From Botryotinia globosa (lineage: Eukaryota > Ascomycota > Leotiomycetes > Helotiales > Sclerotiniaceae), in the NCBI GenBank assembly GCA_014898425.1, contig RCSZ01000006.1:558001-622000 (forward strand): a stretch of DNA of 64,000 bases, given 5' to 3'. Of the stretch, positions 42,619-56,300 are shown in pieces. Each line of letters begins with the position of its first letter. Position 1 is the stretch's first letter. The position numbers and the translations under genes were made by a program. The notes beneath the pieces are model-generated. The model did not search any database. It worked only from the letters and a program-made list of their open reading frames with translations, and was not told the origin of the DNA.

Positions 42619-45600
42619 CTATTTTCTCCTCTGGAATAATTCCAAAATCTCCTCGTTTCCCATTGCAGCTGCAATGTCCAACGCCTTGCTCCCCTTCGAA
42701 TCTTCATCTAGCACCTCACATCCATACCTCTTTACTAACGCTTCAAACAAATCTGCTCTTGCTTTTGTTCGTTCTTCGCGATATTCTAGAAGTGCATGGC
42801 TGACAGGTTTATTTGCCGCCACAAAATGTAAAGCTCCTTGTCCTTCGTTGTTTGTAGCCTTGAAGTCCGCATCATGCTCTTCATACCACGGTAAATGAGA
42901 TTGGCCCCCTCCACCAGCTATATATACCAATAAAGGTGTCATGCCCGTATAATTACGCGCGTCGATAAACCCCCCTAAAGAGAGAAATTGTTCCATGACT
43001 CGGAAAGAATCGTCCGGCTTGTTGTAAGGACGTCTGCGGGCTAGATGGTGTAACGCAGTATTGAATTCTGGACCTGGCTCCAGAAGATCAGCACCCCCGT
43101 CGTTTACGAAGATATTTACAATATCGGTGAGAGATGTAGGCATAGAATCAGATGATAAAACACGATGGAGGGGAGAATACCCCGCATTATCTTTTTGGGT
43201 AAAGAGAGAGCGAACACCTGGAATGGAAAGAATAATGGTGCCGTTTCGGAGGTCCATCTGGCGAGTAGATAAAAGATTATGTGACACCCTTTGTTATCGA
43301 CTGCCAGGTAGTTGAGAGAGGGGCGATGGGTTGCCGAGTTTACTAGGTGTAAATAGGGCGGTACGTATGGTGGTTGTGACTTTTCGAGTTTAGAAGGTAA
43401 AACATGTGGGGGTAGACCTTCCCTCTTAGTAGAGTTAGAAGTAGCACATAAGAGAGCTGTTCGACCATATCTACCCCTAGTATTCATATCTATTCCTGGC
43501 CTTTCGAAAAATGGACGGAGGGTTGCGGACATAGCATTTGCGAAAAGATAGTGTAAAATGCTTTCCCCCTCTTCGACAGCCAAATCAACTCTAGCACCAT
43601 GATCCAGCAGAAGTTGTATCATCTCTGCAGCTATAGAAGTAGAATATGCTTTAGGACCCTTTGGAAATGCTGCCACTATGATTGGATATTTCCTAGCTAC
43701 ATTGACTGTTGCATACTGAGATCGGTAACTAGTGTCTGTTGAGTTGTCCGGCACGTTAGGATCAACTCCGTTTTGGAGGTACAGCTGAAGAGTTCTCACA
43801 TCTCCGGGTTCTATGGCTGATATGAGAACGCCTTTTGTTCCTCTATTAACGTCTGCCGCGTATTTAAGTAGTATTCTAATGGTCTCTTCATCGCAATCGG
43901 CCTTGTTGAGAGCTGTGAGGCCTTCCAGATTCACTTTATTGGAATCAGCTCCCAGTTTAAGGAGCGCCTCACAACATTGAGTGCTGAAGAGATTTCTCCT
44001 TGATGCTGAACCGTTTCCAGTGTATGTACTTGCAATTTCTAGGGGAGTACGTCCCTTCGAATCCAAGATATCCAATTCGGCACCTAGAAGTATCTTAGTA
44101 TTTCCTATCAAGACTTTTCCATACTTTCAGTAGATTAGATGAAAACACGCATCGAAGTAGAGTGCTCATTCCAAGAATATGATACGAACTCCGATTCTCC
44201 ATCCCTAGCCCCTTTTTTCCGGAGATGATACCAGGGTTCTGAGATGAATCAAAAAGGAAGCTTACCGTGTTCCAGGTTTACCCAAGTATTGAATAGCCTC
44301 AACTTGCCACCAGAATTCCCCTTTCGCTAAGACATGAAGTGCCGTTCTGACTTAAATTAATTCTTCAGTCATTTTAACGTCACTTCTCTTGTCTTTCACG
44401 TGATGATACGCGTTTACATTCACTCGACCTTCTTCAATTAGAAGTTTGACCATATCCATGTTCCAGACCGGCCGCTCACAGGCGACTTGTAATCGTGGTC
44501 GAATAATGCTCCAACCATTGACAAAATTATCGGCAATATTACCGGTGTAGTGTGGGTCATCGAAGAATTTTGCCTTGAAAGTCATTAGTCTTCGAAACAT
44601 CATGTTCTCATCATTTTCTCTATTGGATAATGTGACAAGTAGACTCGAGGTAAAATTTAGTAAAGGAACAATTACAAACAATAGTCTACGAGGTGAGGTA
44701 TGAAAAGAGGACCATCAAAAATCGAACCAAGGAGATTTGAACACAACAGTCTATGGAAATGAGTGAAGACGGATATAGAAAATAGCCTTGAATGGATAGT
44801 GGCACTTATTTTGCCATGCAATTCCAAGCATTCGGTATCCGAGAGCTTCACATTACTCCTCGATGTTAGAATGACAGCCAAGCAGAGGAATTGGAAGGAA
44901 ATTTGAATCAAGGATGAAAGCTCCCATCTTCGAAATATATAAAGAGGAATGGAGGTAATAGTTAATGAAATAAGTATCCGTACACTGGAAATTATCTTGC
45001 TCATGAATTCTGTTAGTCCATAGTGCGCGAATTGAGTGATTGGCGGTCCCAGACTGCTCATCAACGCAGGGTTATTCGCTCGTGTAAAGTCAACGTTCCT
45101 CAGGACCAGCTGTTTCATCGTTGCCTCATCTAATTCACAGACCTTGCATTTTATAAAGTCGATATCTTCGTGGTTGCAATCATCTAGTGCTTTTTAAATA
45201 GTTATCATTTGTGACATGAGTCGATTTTCGGCAAAAGTTTTGCTTCTCGTAGAATCTTCACCCCTAATGGCATATACCAGCTCCGCGCATTTTGCCTCGA
45301 GTGCCGGAATAAAAGCACTTTCAGCATTCGCTCCAGCTTTTGTAACCATATGCGCACTGATACCAATACGGCACGTAGTATGTTGTGTTGCCTTATCCAG
45401 TTTAGATTCAGACCCCATGGTCCTGGAATGGCTTGAGAGTACTCTGAAAGGATCCTGAATGTTGAGTTCAGTGAGCTTTCCCTTTTGTAGTAATTTCCAG
45501 ATCCTATCTTCCTCGAGGAACATGGCGCATGCCATTAGCGGAGTTATGCCCTACGCTTCTTGCCTGGTCTTCCTTTCGATGTCAGCACCAGCTGAGATTA

Positions 45601-48600
45601 AAATACTAACGGATTCAGGTCTGCCTGATATATAGGCGAAGTGAAGAGGTGTCATGCCATCAGAGTCTTGGGCGTTGATATCTATGGTAGAACCAGTTCT
45701 TTGAGCATGGTTGAGCAACATTGATAAAACACCACACTGCCGTCCGCGAGCAGCGCAATGAAGCGGCGTGCGCCGATTGAAAGACTGGGCATTCAGTTCG
45801 GTGCCAGCCATTATCAGAACAAAGACTGAATATTCGGAAGTAGCACATGCATAGTGAAGAGGCGTATACCCATCTATGTCCTTCGCGTTTACGTCGAATT
45901 TAGGGCATAGCCGACGAATGACTGATACGAAAGTTTTTTTTGCCGTCTATACTGAGAACATTATAGGGGTTACCATGGACGGTTCCCATAATATGTGCCG
46001 CAGTCTGTTTTCGATGGTTTTTTGCATCGACCGAGACCCCTTTCTCATGCAGGTATTCAATCAAAGCAATGTCCCTTAGATCTCCGTCGAAACGTGCTGC
46101 TACTTCATGCAACAAAGTGTTTCCATTCGTGCTATCAGTCCAATTGAGATCTGCTTCGTGGTTCACGAGTATCTTAAGAAGCTCAACAGAGTTGCGAGAG
46201 TGACAAGCTAAATGCAGCACTGTTTTTCCCTGCCACGTTCGAGCAGAGATAGAAGCCTTCTTCGGGTGACTCAAAAGCACTTCTACCATCTCCATACTTT
46301 TATCTTGACATTCAGCAATGGCTTTGAGTAGGACCTCCCTTTGCGGTCAAGTCATTCTAGATTCATACCAGTGTCAATTATAGTGCTTACCAGCTCTGAA
46401 TCTACAGACCAATACACATTGTGCAAACATGTTTCGTCAAGATTGTTTTGGATATTTGCATCAGGTGAAAGGCTCAAAATAGCTGGTATCAGACCGCCTG
46501 AATGGATTAATGAAGATCTGCAAGCACGATGCAGGGTAGTATCTCCGTCGATATCAGCACCATGATTGACAGGCAATCCAATGAGCTCGGCTGGCTTATG
46601 TCTGTTATCCACCACACTAGCATCATATTAGTCCCGGATAAAATATGAATAAGCTCCTGATTATGCGTGTTTTCCTATAAAAAAATCTCGAAACCCAAAA
46701 TCTTTGGATTGGATAAAATATCCCGGGCCGAGATGATGGATTAAGATTCATTCTGTTAATACTGAACAGAAGATTCAAGCTAAGACCATGATCCAGATCT
46801 GAAGTAAGGAAAAGAGAATGATTCGTGCTTACCAATGTAACGGAGTTACTCCATCCAAGATTCGAGCTTGATTGGGGTTTGCTCCGAAGGCCAAAAGTTG
46901 TTTGGCAAGGTCAGTCGACGATAGCTCTTCGCAAGCTCGGTGAAGTAAAATATCGTCATTATAGTTTTTGGTGCAAAATGATAGAGAAAACAAATGTCTG
47001 GAATTAATTACAGCGAAGATCAAGTTTCATCGCATGTCAAAAGTGAATAGGGATTTTGGGGGGATAAAAGAAAATGAATTGAAAGGCGTGACGAAGAAGT
47101 AATTAGCAAGGAACTGTTTCTACCTACTGGATGAGCACCAGCGGAGAGCAAAAGCTCCAGAGCAATTTGAAAACATCTATGACTTTTGGGTGAAACTGTG
47201 AGTAGCAGAGGGGTATCGCCGTTGCTATCTCGAGCTTCAAGATCAGCACCTGCCAACAAAAGCATATCCAAGATCTCCTTCGCAGCAGCTCGATTATGTT
47301 GGTTGATCGTAGTCATAGCAAGATTATGGAGTGGCGTTCTATCTCCCGATTCTGGTGAATTTATACTATGTATTATGGGATGCACTGAGCTAGAATCCAT
47401 CAAATGATTATGACCTAGATTTGCAATCCCTCCTTTCTCAATTATGGTCTTTACAGATCTTGCTTCAAGGGAACTCATTGCTGCTATTAAGGCAGCCTGG
47501 CCTCTTATAAAGCCCATGCCACCATACCCTACGGGCGCTTTTGCGTTGGGGGAAAACACCTGTTTTTTCTAAGAGAGTAGTAACCAAAATATGATGCCCA
47601 CGATGAGCTGCTCTTAATAAAGCCTCTTCAAGTTCTTTTGTATTGCAATACGGAATCATCTCAATTAATGTTTCAACATGACCGGCGTCACTGGCGAACA
47701 TTAGTGGGTGTTGTATGACCTTTGGTGCTGTATTTCCACAGCGTCTTGATGTATCTTCCGTCCGAGTTGTAAAGGGGGAAACACCTGTGAGAGGTCAGTA
47801 AAAGAAGAAAAGACAAAATATCAAGCCCAAAGCGCCCAATGATCAGGACTGAAAGGCAAGATAGGGATGTTTGCAATCTTCAATAATCTTCACAACTGGA
47901 TGTAGAGGAGCGATTTGACATCACAAACGAGTTCAAATACTAAAATGCTTTCATTTTGAAGCATAGTCCATGTTTTTGGGTGACATGATCAGGAAAGTTA
48001 ACATACCAGCGCCGAGCAGGAGCCTAACCACTCCTGCATGGTTATTTGAGGCTGTAACATGGATAGGCTTCAGTCCACCATGTCCGCCGATGTTTGGATT
48101 AGCGCCAGCATCTAGCAATATACTTACAATTTTGGAATGACCTCCTTTAGCCGCCCAGAACAAAGTAGTGTTTCCAGTACTATCTCGTATCTCAACAACT
48201 GCGCCATTTTCCAGCAGTCTCTGTGTCCAACAGCGTAGCCTGAAACTAGAAGCTATATGAAGATGGGAAGTCATTTCTGATGTTGGAGCTTGACCAGGAC
48301 TAAATTGTAGCCAGTAACATAACGCATCGGGGGAGTTTCTCAACTTGTCGGCCAACCATGACCAAGCTTGAAATGCCTGGCTATTAGAATTACAGAACTC
48401 TTCCAGTGTCTCATAGAAACTTGCATCTTCATAGTCGTACGCTTTGGCATGATAAGTCCAGTTCTTTGCAGCATACTCAACAAGCGGATATTGTACGAAC
48501 AATCGAGCAAAGTCAAACCTTTGTCGCATCGATTGTTCCATGTTAGCCCCACCATTTTTCGCATTATCTGGCATCGGGTATGAGGAAAATGCCCCCCCTT

Positions 48601-49929
48601 GAAGTTTGCTGATACATAAAAATGCAATCTTGCGGTGGGCAATTCTAGGATCGATGACAGGGAATTGAAGGACGTTTGACAATTTACGTATAGTTCGGTC
48701 TACATCCAAAAGAGATTCTGTAAAAGAGTGGTGCAAAATTTGCACAACCCCATCTTCCATGAACTCGAGAAATGGACCACAGCCAAACCTGACAATGTCT
48801 TTACTGTCTCTGTCACTTTTGGAAAGGTTATCATTGTCTTCAATAGCCTTGACAATTTATATCAGGCGCATGGGTCGTGCCGACCGAGTAACTAGTTGTA
48901 AAATGATGATTTGTGTATCCTGATGAATGTCTGTAAGTGACGCATGATCGATAAGTACCCTGTTATACATCTCTTCAAGACCAACGGTCAATTTAAGTAT
49001 CATTTCTCGTATGAAAACCTCATTTTGTTCTTTTTTCGTGATGGATTGACTGATTTGATCAAGCACAAGGCGAGAATACAAGAAAAGGCCTTCAGATCGC
49101 TCACATACAGTGCTCTGGATAAAACTTTGCATGTTCTCGCTGATGCTGTTCTCAGCAAATTGCTTTACGCGCTGACGAACAAAAACAGATATATCACATT
49201 TCATAAGTTTCTCCTCGAGACTGGCGTGAATAACTTGGGGATCTTTGAATGCCCGCTGGAGATATTGTTTTGGTCGGCTAGTCAATAGAACCTTGATTTA
49301 AGCGGGCCTAAATGATCCCAAGGCGTTAAGCTGAGAGAGGAATTCCTCGTCCATATTCATCTCATCTAATGCATCAGCGATACAATACACTCGTTTGAGC
49401 ATTCTCAGACCAGTCAAAAGATATTTCCACAAATGTGCTGTAGTAATACATTCCAGGCTCCGTCTATTTTTCACATGCTCAAACAGGTTCAATTGCAAGG
49501 CTTCGCTGAAGGGCAAAAGCTGGCACATCTAATCTCGCAAAAGACCACGAGAAGTGCGGTTTGTTTCGATAATTTGCCTGAAAAAAAAAAGAAGAGAACA
49601 GGAACGGACTCATTGGACGAGAGCGATTGAACCATAGAGGCTGCAAGGACACTCTTGCCCGCACCTGGAACTGCCTTGATCCAAATAGACCCGTGGTCAG
49701 CAGATGAATGCCATTGTTCAAATTGTGAAGTCTCTCGAATCCATTCCCCTGTATTGCGGGCTTTGGACGAAGCATGGCGATTGAATTCGCTGGATGATGC
49801 TAGGTAATCTGTAGGGTTCAGCCATTTCTTGATTTTCTCGAGATCTGGTTTTTCATCCATAAGCATTTGTTTGATAACGTCTTCGGATTCAATTATTTCG
49901 AAATCATCAGAGCTCATATCGGACATCAT
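42619..49929 (-). pseudogene. NACHT-ankyrin NLR-like gene, inactivated
   Basis: Read on the minus strand from ATG 49929, fragments line up in order as one protein. The N-terminal piece has A-S-S-S-E-F-N-R-H and Walker A V-P-G-A-G-K-S (in 49926-49590). Walker B-like Y-C-I-A-D-A-L-D-E (49528-49301) and L-L-T-S-R-P-K-Q-Y (from about 49295) follow. More than a dozen ankyrin repeats then run to 42619. In-frame stops with homologous sequence on both sides lie at 49529-49531, 49298-49300, 48857-48859, 46352-46354, 45551-45553, 45194-45196 and 44352-44354. Frameshifts lie at the A10 run 49582-49591, near 47560, near 46330, at the T8 run 45934-45941 and near 43255. Two introns still look functional: 48006-47785 and 46832-46617, both in frame. 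Several stops fit CAA-to-TAA or TGG-to-TAG transitions. An intact relative would be a cytosolic nonself sensor. Confidence 0.78.
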
Positions 49930-52600
49930 GATGAAAAAAATCCTGTGTTTGTTGATTGATGAAAATGAATCGTGAATGATTTCGTGAGGATGAAGATGGT
50001 GGGGGTTCTCATTTGGGCAACAGCAACATGCATCTCCATCCGTGGCACAGCGATAAGCGAGATGGCATACGTGTACGAGAATACCTTTCTGTTTGAATGT
50101 CTGCGATGAATGTTTATCGTCAAAGATAAAATATTTAACTTTTGGAATAACAAACAAACTGAGGCTGATTGTTCTCTTTCTATATAGTTTCGTACTCGAA
50201 TCAAATGTGGAGCATTTGGTGGGCAAGATTATTAGACATCAATTCTGAGACACCCCTTTCGCTTATATGAATAAGCAGGAATGAGAGGATATGAAAGTCT
50301 ACTTTAATAGAAATATAGCTGAGGCTATTGCCGTAGACATGACTGACTGATCTCAATCTCATCAAAGGGGTTGGGAGTCTAACAATATGATCACGTATCA
50401 GTTATTGCAACGCTTAAAGGAAAGTGCAACCCACCTTATTTGTCTTGGCTGGAAGTCTTTAGACTGCTCTTCCGGCGATTTAAAGACCTACGTGTATGTC
50501 AGGGCTCCATGCCGAACATTATGATAGCATTCTACCAGGACGAATCGATGCTCCGAAGAAACTCAATCATCAACAGAAGACAGGATCAAACTCTGCGAAA
50601 CGACTGCTTTCTTGACTTCATATCCTCTTTTCATATAATTTGGATTGCGGTTACGTCTCTTGAAGATGACATGCGCAAACGTATCGGGACTGCTCCGAGA
50701 AGTACTCCAAAGTATCTTCGGTAATATCCATTCACAACACATTAGAAACACTCAAATACATATCAGAATTTCGCTGGAGATCTTCAACTTCAACTTTGAC
50801 TATCATAGGTAATCACATTGTGTTTCGAAGGCGGTTGCAAATTATTCCCACAAATTGTCCTAAGGAGCATGGTCATGGTTTTTGTTTTTGTTTGTATAAT
50901 ATCCGCTAATAGAGCAGTCTCAACGAGATTTCTTTATAGACACACGGAACACCTTTTGTTGCAGAGGCAACTATGCAGTATCTTTAGCACAACGCCCGAA
51001 CGACCCTACGACCCTACGACCTACCTCTACGAGTGCCAAACCTACCAAGCAACTGTATGAGAATGATCTCTCAAGCCTCAAAAGACACCGAGAGATTCGC
51101 GCATGTACAAAGCAAGGTATGCCAAAGGATATACCATGGAATCTTTTACCACCGCACCAGGCACAGATGATAGCAGTCCTACATTCTGCATATCACAGTC
51201 AGCCCATCGCCAAAAATGGTATTCAATCCTTGCGCAGAATCCATATTCTATCTGCAAAACTATCCAAGATGAAGTATACAGAGGCCGTACAGTGATCATA
51301 ATACGGCGAATGTAGATCGAACAAGAGAGAAGCATTCAATATACATTCAAGGTACAACTTGACTGAGAATAATTGATTACTCTAGATGAACACAAACGAG
51401 GTAGAGTGCAGAGTCTTGAAGGATAGGCAGATAGAACAAATCAAAATGACACAAGGACATAGAATACAGAGGCGCTGTCGACAAAACCTACTTATGAATT
51501 TGGAATCCTACGGAATAGATTCTACATATTGATGGGCAATGGATCTTTACAAGCTGGAGTTGATATGGAGCAATAAGTAACTTCTGGACTGGCGGATATT
51601 TATGAAGACATGAGAATGAATGTAGTAAAGTTCTGGGGCAGCATAGCCTTGACGCAGAAAGATAGAATTGAACAGAAAGTCATAAGAATAGTCTTAATGT
51701 TTAAAGAAAGCATCTGCAAAAATCTCATTTAGAAGTTTGCGTGAGCTGCTGATTATGGTCTACCTCTTCTCTACATTACTATACAGCTGGTATAGGATAC
51801 TTAAAAGTATAGAACCACGAAAATTCGGAGTGCGCAAGTTATCTACAGCGTGTTCGGTGGACATGAGACACGATATCACTATCTAACGGTCCTATTCATA
51901 ATGCTATCATAACTTGTATTGAGATGCGCTCCCATAGCAAGACTGAATGATCCTCCAAGTGCGCTCGTCAAGACTACTACGCAGGGCAGGAGATAGGAGT
52001 CATGGCAGTTCTTGCAAACTCTACGGCATGTGTAACTATCACTATCGGAGGACCATAGTATGTCTTCGCATGTTAACCTATGACGTATACAAAGTCCTCG
52101 TCTCAGAAGATCCGTACAAGAACACTCATCTAGTCTCATGCTTTATCTAGCGGTTTCTGCTTCGGAGAATGCCATTATGGTACGTAACAGGATTCTCAAT
52201 GGGCCCGACTGTAGTCAAACGATGAATTTAGTTCAGAACATTCAACCGCTTCCCAAAATCAAATAACTTGGAATAACGCAATCTATGGACTCGATGGTGG
52301 TCTCTACCTATAACTCTAAAGTGGCCCGCGATCGAGCCTATGAAAAAAACACATGATAATTTTTTTTGCTCGGTAGCAAATTAGACTGTGACACTAGACT
52401 TGGGCGGACCCAAAGTTGCGAAACCTCGGCGTCGCTACCTTATCATCGCTACCTCGCCGATATAGTTTACCTATTTGCCAAGCAAAACTGTATGATTCTT
52501 CGGGCTATTGTATCCGATTCAACGAAGCTGGATAAGTGATTCCCTTCTCTAGTCCCGCCCTAGTACACCGATAGGTCATAAGGCAAAAGAACACCACTTT
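49930..52600. other. upstream of NACHT-ankyrin relic, no gene seen
   Basis: About 2.7 kb. The first few hundred bases would be the old promoter. Open frames around 50440-50750, 50818-51060, 51078-51335 and 51879-52150 are short, overlap on both strands and have no recognisable motifs. Confidence 0.5.
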
Positions 52601-55600
52601 TTCCCGGAATAAATTGCTGAATTTTCAAATGATTCAAATCAATCGAACCTCTATATTAGCATTCCACGACAATTGTATTCTTTTTAGAGGGGATTCATTG
52701 TCTTCTTTAGTACCCCTTTTATTGATTTTTCCATTATCAAAACTATTTTATCTTCATCCTTCCGGTATGTTTACCATACTAGCGCAATGCGAACGGCACG
52801 TCATGTGTCAATCAATTTTGTACCAGCCGCACTTGGAAAAGTTATAGCTACCCGTGGACCATCTTATTAGTAGACAATTCGTAAAAAGTTAAACGATTTG
52901 GAATCTGAAACAATCAAAAAAAATAAAAAATTTCTAGGAATGTCCAGCCGAGAAAGTCAGCATATGATCTAGGCCATTTCATTAAGGGAGGAGCTGTTCG
53001 GAAAGGGGGTTTCAATGCAATTGCCGAATCACTTGAAATATCACAGAAGTGGAAGATTGAAATTCTGCATTATTCAGCAAAAATGGGAGAAGACGTTAGA
53101 AGCCAGTCTTAAAAATTCATGCTAATTGAAAGAGCCACGGTACGGTGCGTTGCGTTGCGTGAGAATCTAGAATGTTGATCAATATTTGTTTCTATCTATA
53201 GTAACGCATGTACGGAACTGCAACTCAGTCAGGCAAGTTCCGCTCTTTCTTAGCCTGTGACAAAAGTGCGGTCATGGACTACGTCACTCTACTTTGAAAA
53301 TTTATCACATTCTGTTTGTGCGTTCAAGTTTGGGAAAAAGAGGCGACGGCGGAATGGACAGCGTGGCCTTAACCACAAAGGGCACTGGCACACTTTTTGA
53401 AAGAGGATACTAGATTCAAGTGATAATAGATTGATACAACAATTGGTTCTCAATAAGACCGCTTCAGGTATTGGAGCAATAGAAAGGTGTGAGGGGTGTT
53501 GGTAGTAAAGACTAGTTGGTTGTATCCCCCTAGGTATATACACAAAACCGAATAACATCTCAACGGCGATCGGAGCCACGTTGAGCGTCTCGTATGATGG
53601 CAGAGAAAGCTAAACACTCTCAACACTGTTCTGATATTATACGTCCGAGCCTAGATTGAAAATGGATAGGGCATCGTAAAACCAAGGTGCAACTAAGCTA
53701 GTCGATTTTCGGTTTCTCAACATGTATACCTCTTCACAAGATACTAGTCGGTCTCTCTTCTGGCACTCAGTCTTTAGTTAAAGTTCCAAGGAGAAAAAGT
53801 TCATAATACTAGTTAAGTGTGGGGCGCAGCTTCTCTACCATTGAAGCTCCAAGATGCTGGCAAAGTAGCACTCAAACACGTAACTTTGGAGCGAGACTAA
53901 GTGAAGCATTATCTTCTCGTTGCGCATCGTATCACTCCTTGAGTCAAGGTTCCATGAAGAAACTACTGGAGAAGAAAAGAAGATAGGATGTCATGCAGAT
54001 AGTGTATCAGCAAATGAATTCATGCAATGGGAATCTTATTCAAATTCGAAGGATACTACCAATTCCCCAACTACTAACCAACACTTTCTGCACTGCACTG
54101 CGCTGCATAGCACCTGTGCCGTACCTAGGTATGAGATACCCACCTACTGGAAATTTCATTACCTTGACTGCCGTAGATTTTCTGCGATACTTCAAGCAAA
54201 TTTATTTCCTATACAAAGGAATGAAAAAGAAGTGAAAGCAAATTGTCAAGCTAAATGAACAACATAACAAATGAATCAAGGAACCAATCTTTAGACGACG
54301 TCAAAGTGCAGGGCCTTCGTATACGATATTGGAGAAACACACTGGTGTAAAACCACAATGTAAGATTCAATTGAAGACACCAGCGGACTTCGCCCTCTTT
54401 TCTACCCATTTTCTGACCATACCCAACAGTAAATACGAAGCTTATCATCATTATGGCTTTCCGCTTCAGCCTCGAAATACGGGAAATGAGTCTTCTGTCT
54501 GGATATATTGCTAGAGTAAGCTCTATCATGTGATGTGATGAGATGTGATACACTTACTGTGTCCTTATGACCCAATCCCAAACTCACCGCTCACGCAAGG
54601 TTGGTATACAGCGTAAGCAATGGAATGAAGGCCAATGTACCCATGTATAGATTACTCTCCCTTGTGCACCTTAGAAAACCTATCGCCCACTCCATGGAGC
54701 TTTTCCCCGGCTCGCTCTGTTGTTAAGCCTTATTGTCATATCGAAGGAGTTCAATCTCCACATATGCGAATCAACTCAAATGAAAGTAAAGTATAAATCA
54801 TGGAATTTATTATAAATTATAAAATCTTCAAACTTCCAACTTCCAACAGTTTTTGTTGCTCTTTCTTGATCTTTTGTTTGTATCACATATCACTCTTCAA
54901 CGACCCCTCGCTCGCTCTAGAACATTTCATATAACCGAGGGAAACAATACACACACACGGCACATGAAAAATCCCTCCTCGCAGCGTGGCAATAAGATCC
55001 GACGAAACCCTGCCCCCACCAACCCGACCGACCGTTGGTAATTTAATCTCATGATCAGATTTCCTCATTATTTTTGCTCCGCTCTTCTCCGTGTCTAAGC
55101 TGGTTGACAGATTGAAGAAATGTGAGGTGTCATATTCGGGATACCCTGTCGATCGGTTCAATGTGCGAGACCGTTCTGTGATCGGTAGGGTATGAATAGG
55201 GCATCATACCGACGTGGTTGGACTCCGAGGGCTGTGTTTGATTGAATCGCATTGTAATGTGAACCTATTATCTGATCGGCGAATGTACATGGACTCAGTT
55301 TGTGGTTAATGCAATAGCGAGTCAGAATGTGATGTATCTCTAGAAACATCATTCGCCCACATAATTTTTCTACTGCAACGATCAATAGACTTGCACACAC
55401 TACTATGGACTGGAACGTCAATGCCCATCATCAATCATTTCTCATTCTTATCTGGGACTCATCCATGTGCACCCCAAAAACATCCCAGTTCGCTAACCAA
55501 GCACTTGCTCGCCTGTTCCCTCCCGCAATTAATTCCGGCCCGCCATGGGGATATGTCAATGCAACGCCAGATACATAGCATGCGAAGCATGCTATCTACT

Positions 55601-56300
55601 TACCAGATTCGATATCTCGCATCTTCATCTCCTGGTTCATACAAGTGGACAATATAGTCGGTAAAAGCTGCTTCATATCTTCATAATCAGATGATGAAAT
55701 TCCTTACCAAAATATGCAAGTACATTCAAGGTAGGAGCATGGTATTCAGCTGGGAAGGTAAGTGCAGACCTGGAGTACGTATGCCGTTCAATCTTTATAA
55801 GGTTTTTGCTGCATACATCATGTCGACTCGTGCGGGAATATCCGAATATGACTCTTGAATTGGGCGCAACACTCGGTTCTAATTTGTTGAGAAACGAACT
55901 CCAAATGTTTTTCCGACGACGATAAAGTAAGATAGATGGTGGATGAGGCGAATAGAAAATGATACAAGAAACGACTAGATTGCCCAAACCAAGTCATGAA
56001 TGAAACCAGTATTGGGCGGCGCACCGAGCGTGGAATTGATTTAAATGTATTCCAAATCATAGTTTGATTGTGCACTCCATGAATATTTGACCCCACAAAG
56101 CAGACAGCTAGATTGACGCCCCTACCGACACTTCCTAGCCATGTACATATGATGGATGTATCATTGCCCGAAATGCATCATTTCAATTAATGTAGCCGAA
56201 AGAGCCGAAAGGGATATCAATGTGACACAGGAGTTTGCAGAAACAAAATAACACCTTCTGTAATATATTCACGTTCCTTTGGGCTTTGAAAAATTGCTGA
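52601..56300. other. long gene-free intergenic DNA, part 1
   Basis: Short unsupported frames on both strands only. No tRNA, rRNA or transposase signature was recognised. A CGTTGCGTTGCGT-like repeat lies near 53143-53160. Confidence 0.5.

Noticed and set aside
52380..52600. Possible solo LTR or other retroelement fragment near a GGCGTCGCTACC-like motif
   Set aside because: No matching partner repeat, target duplication or internal coding sequence was found.
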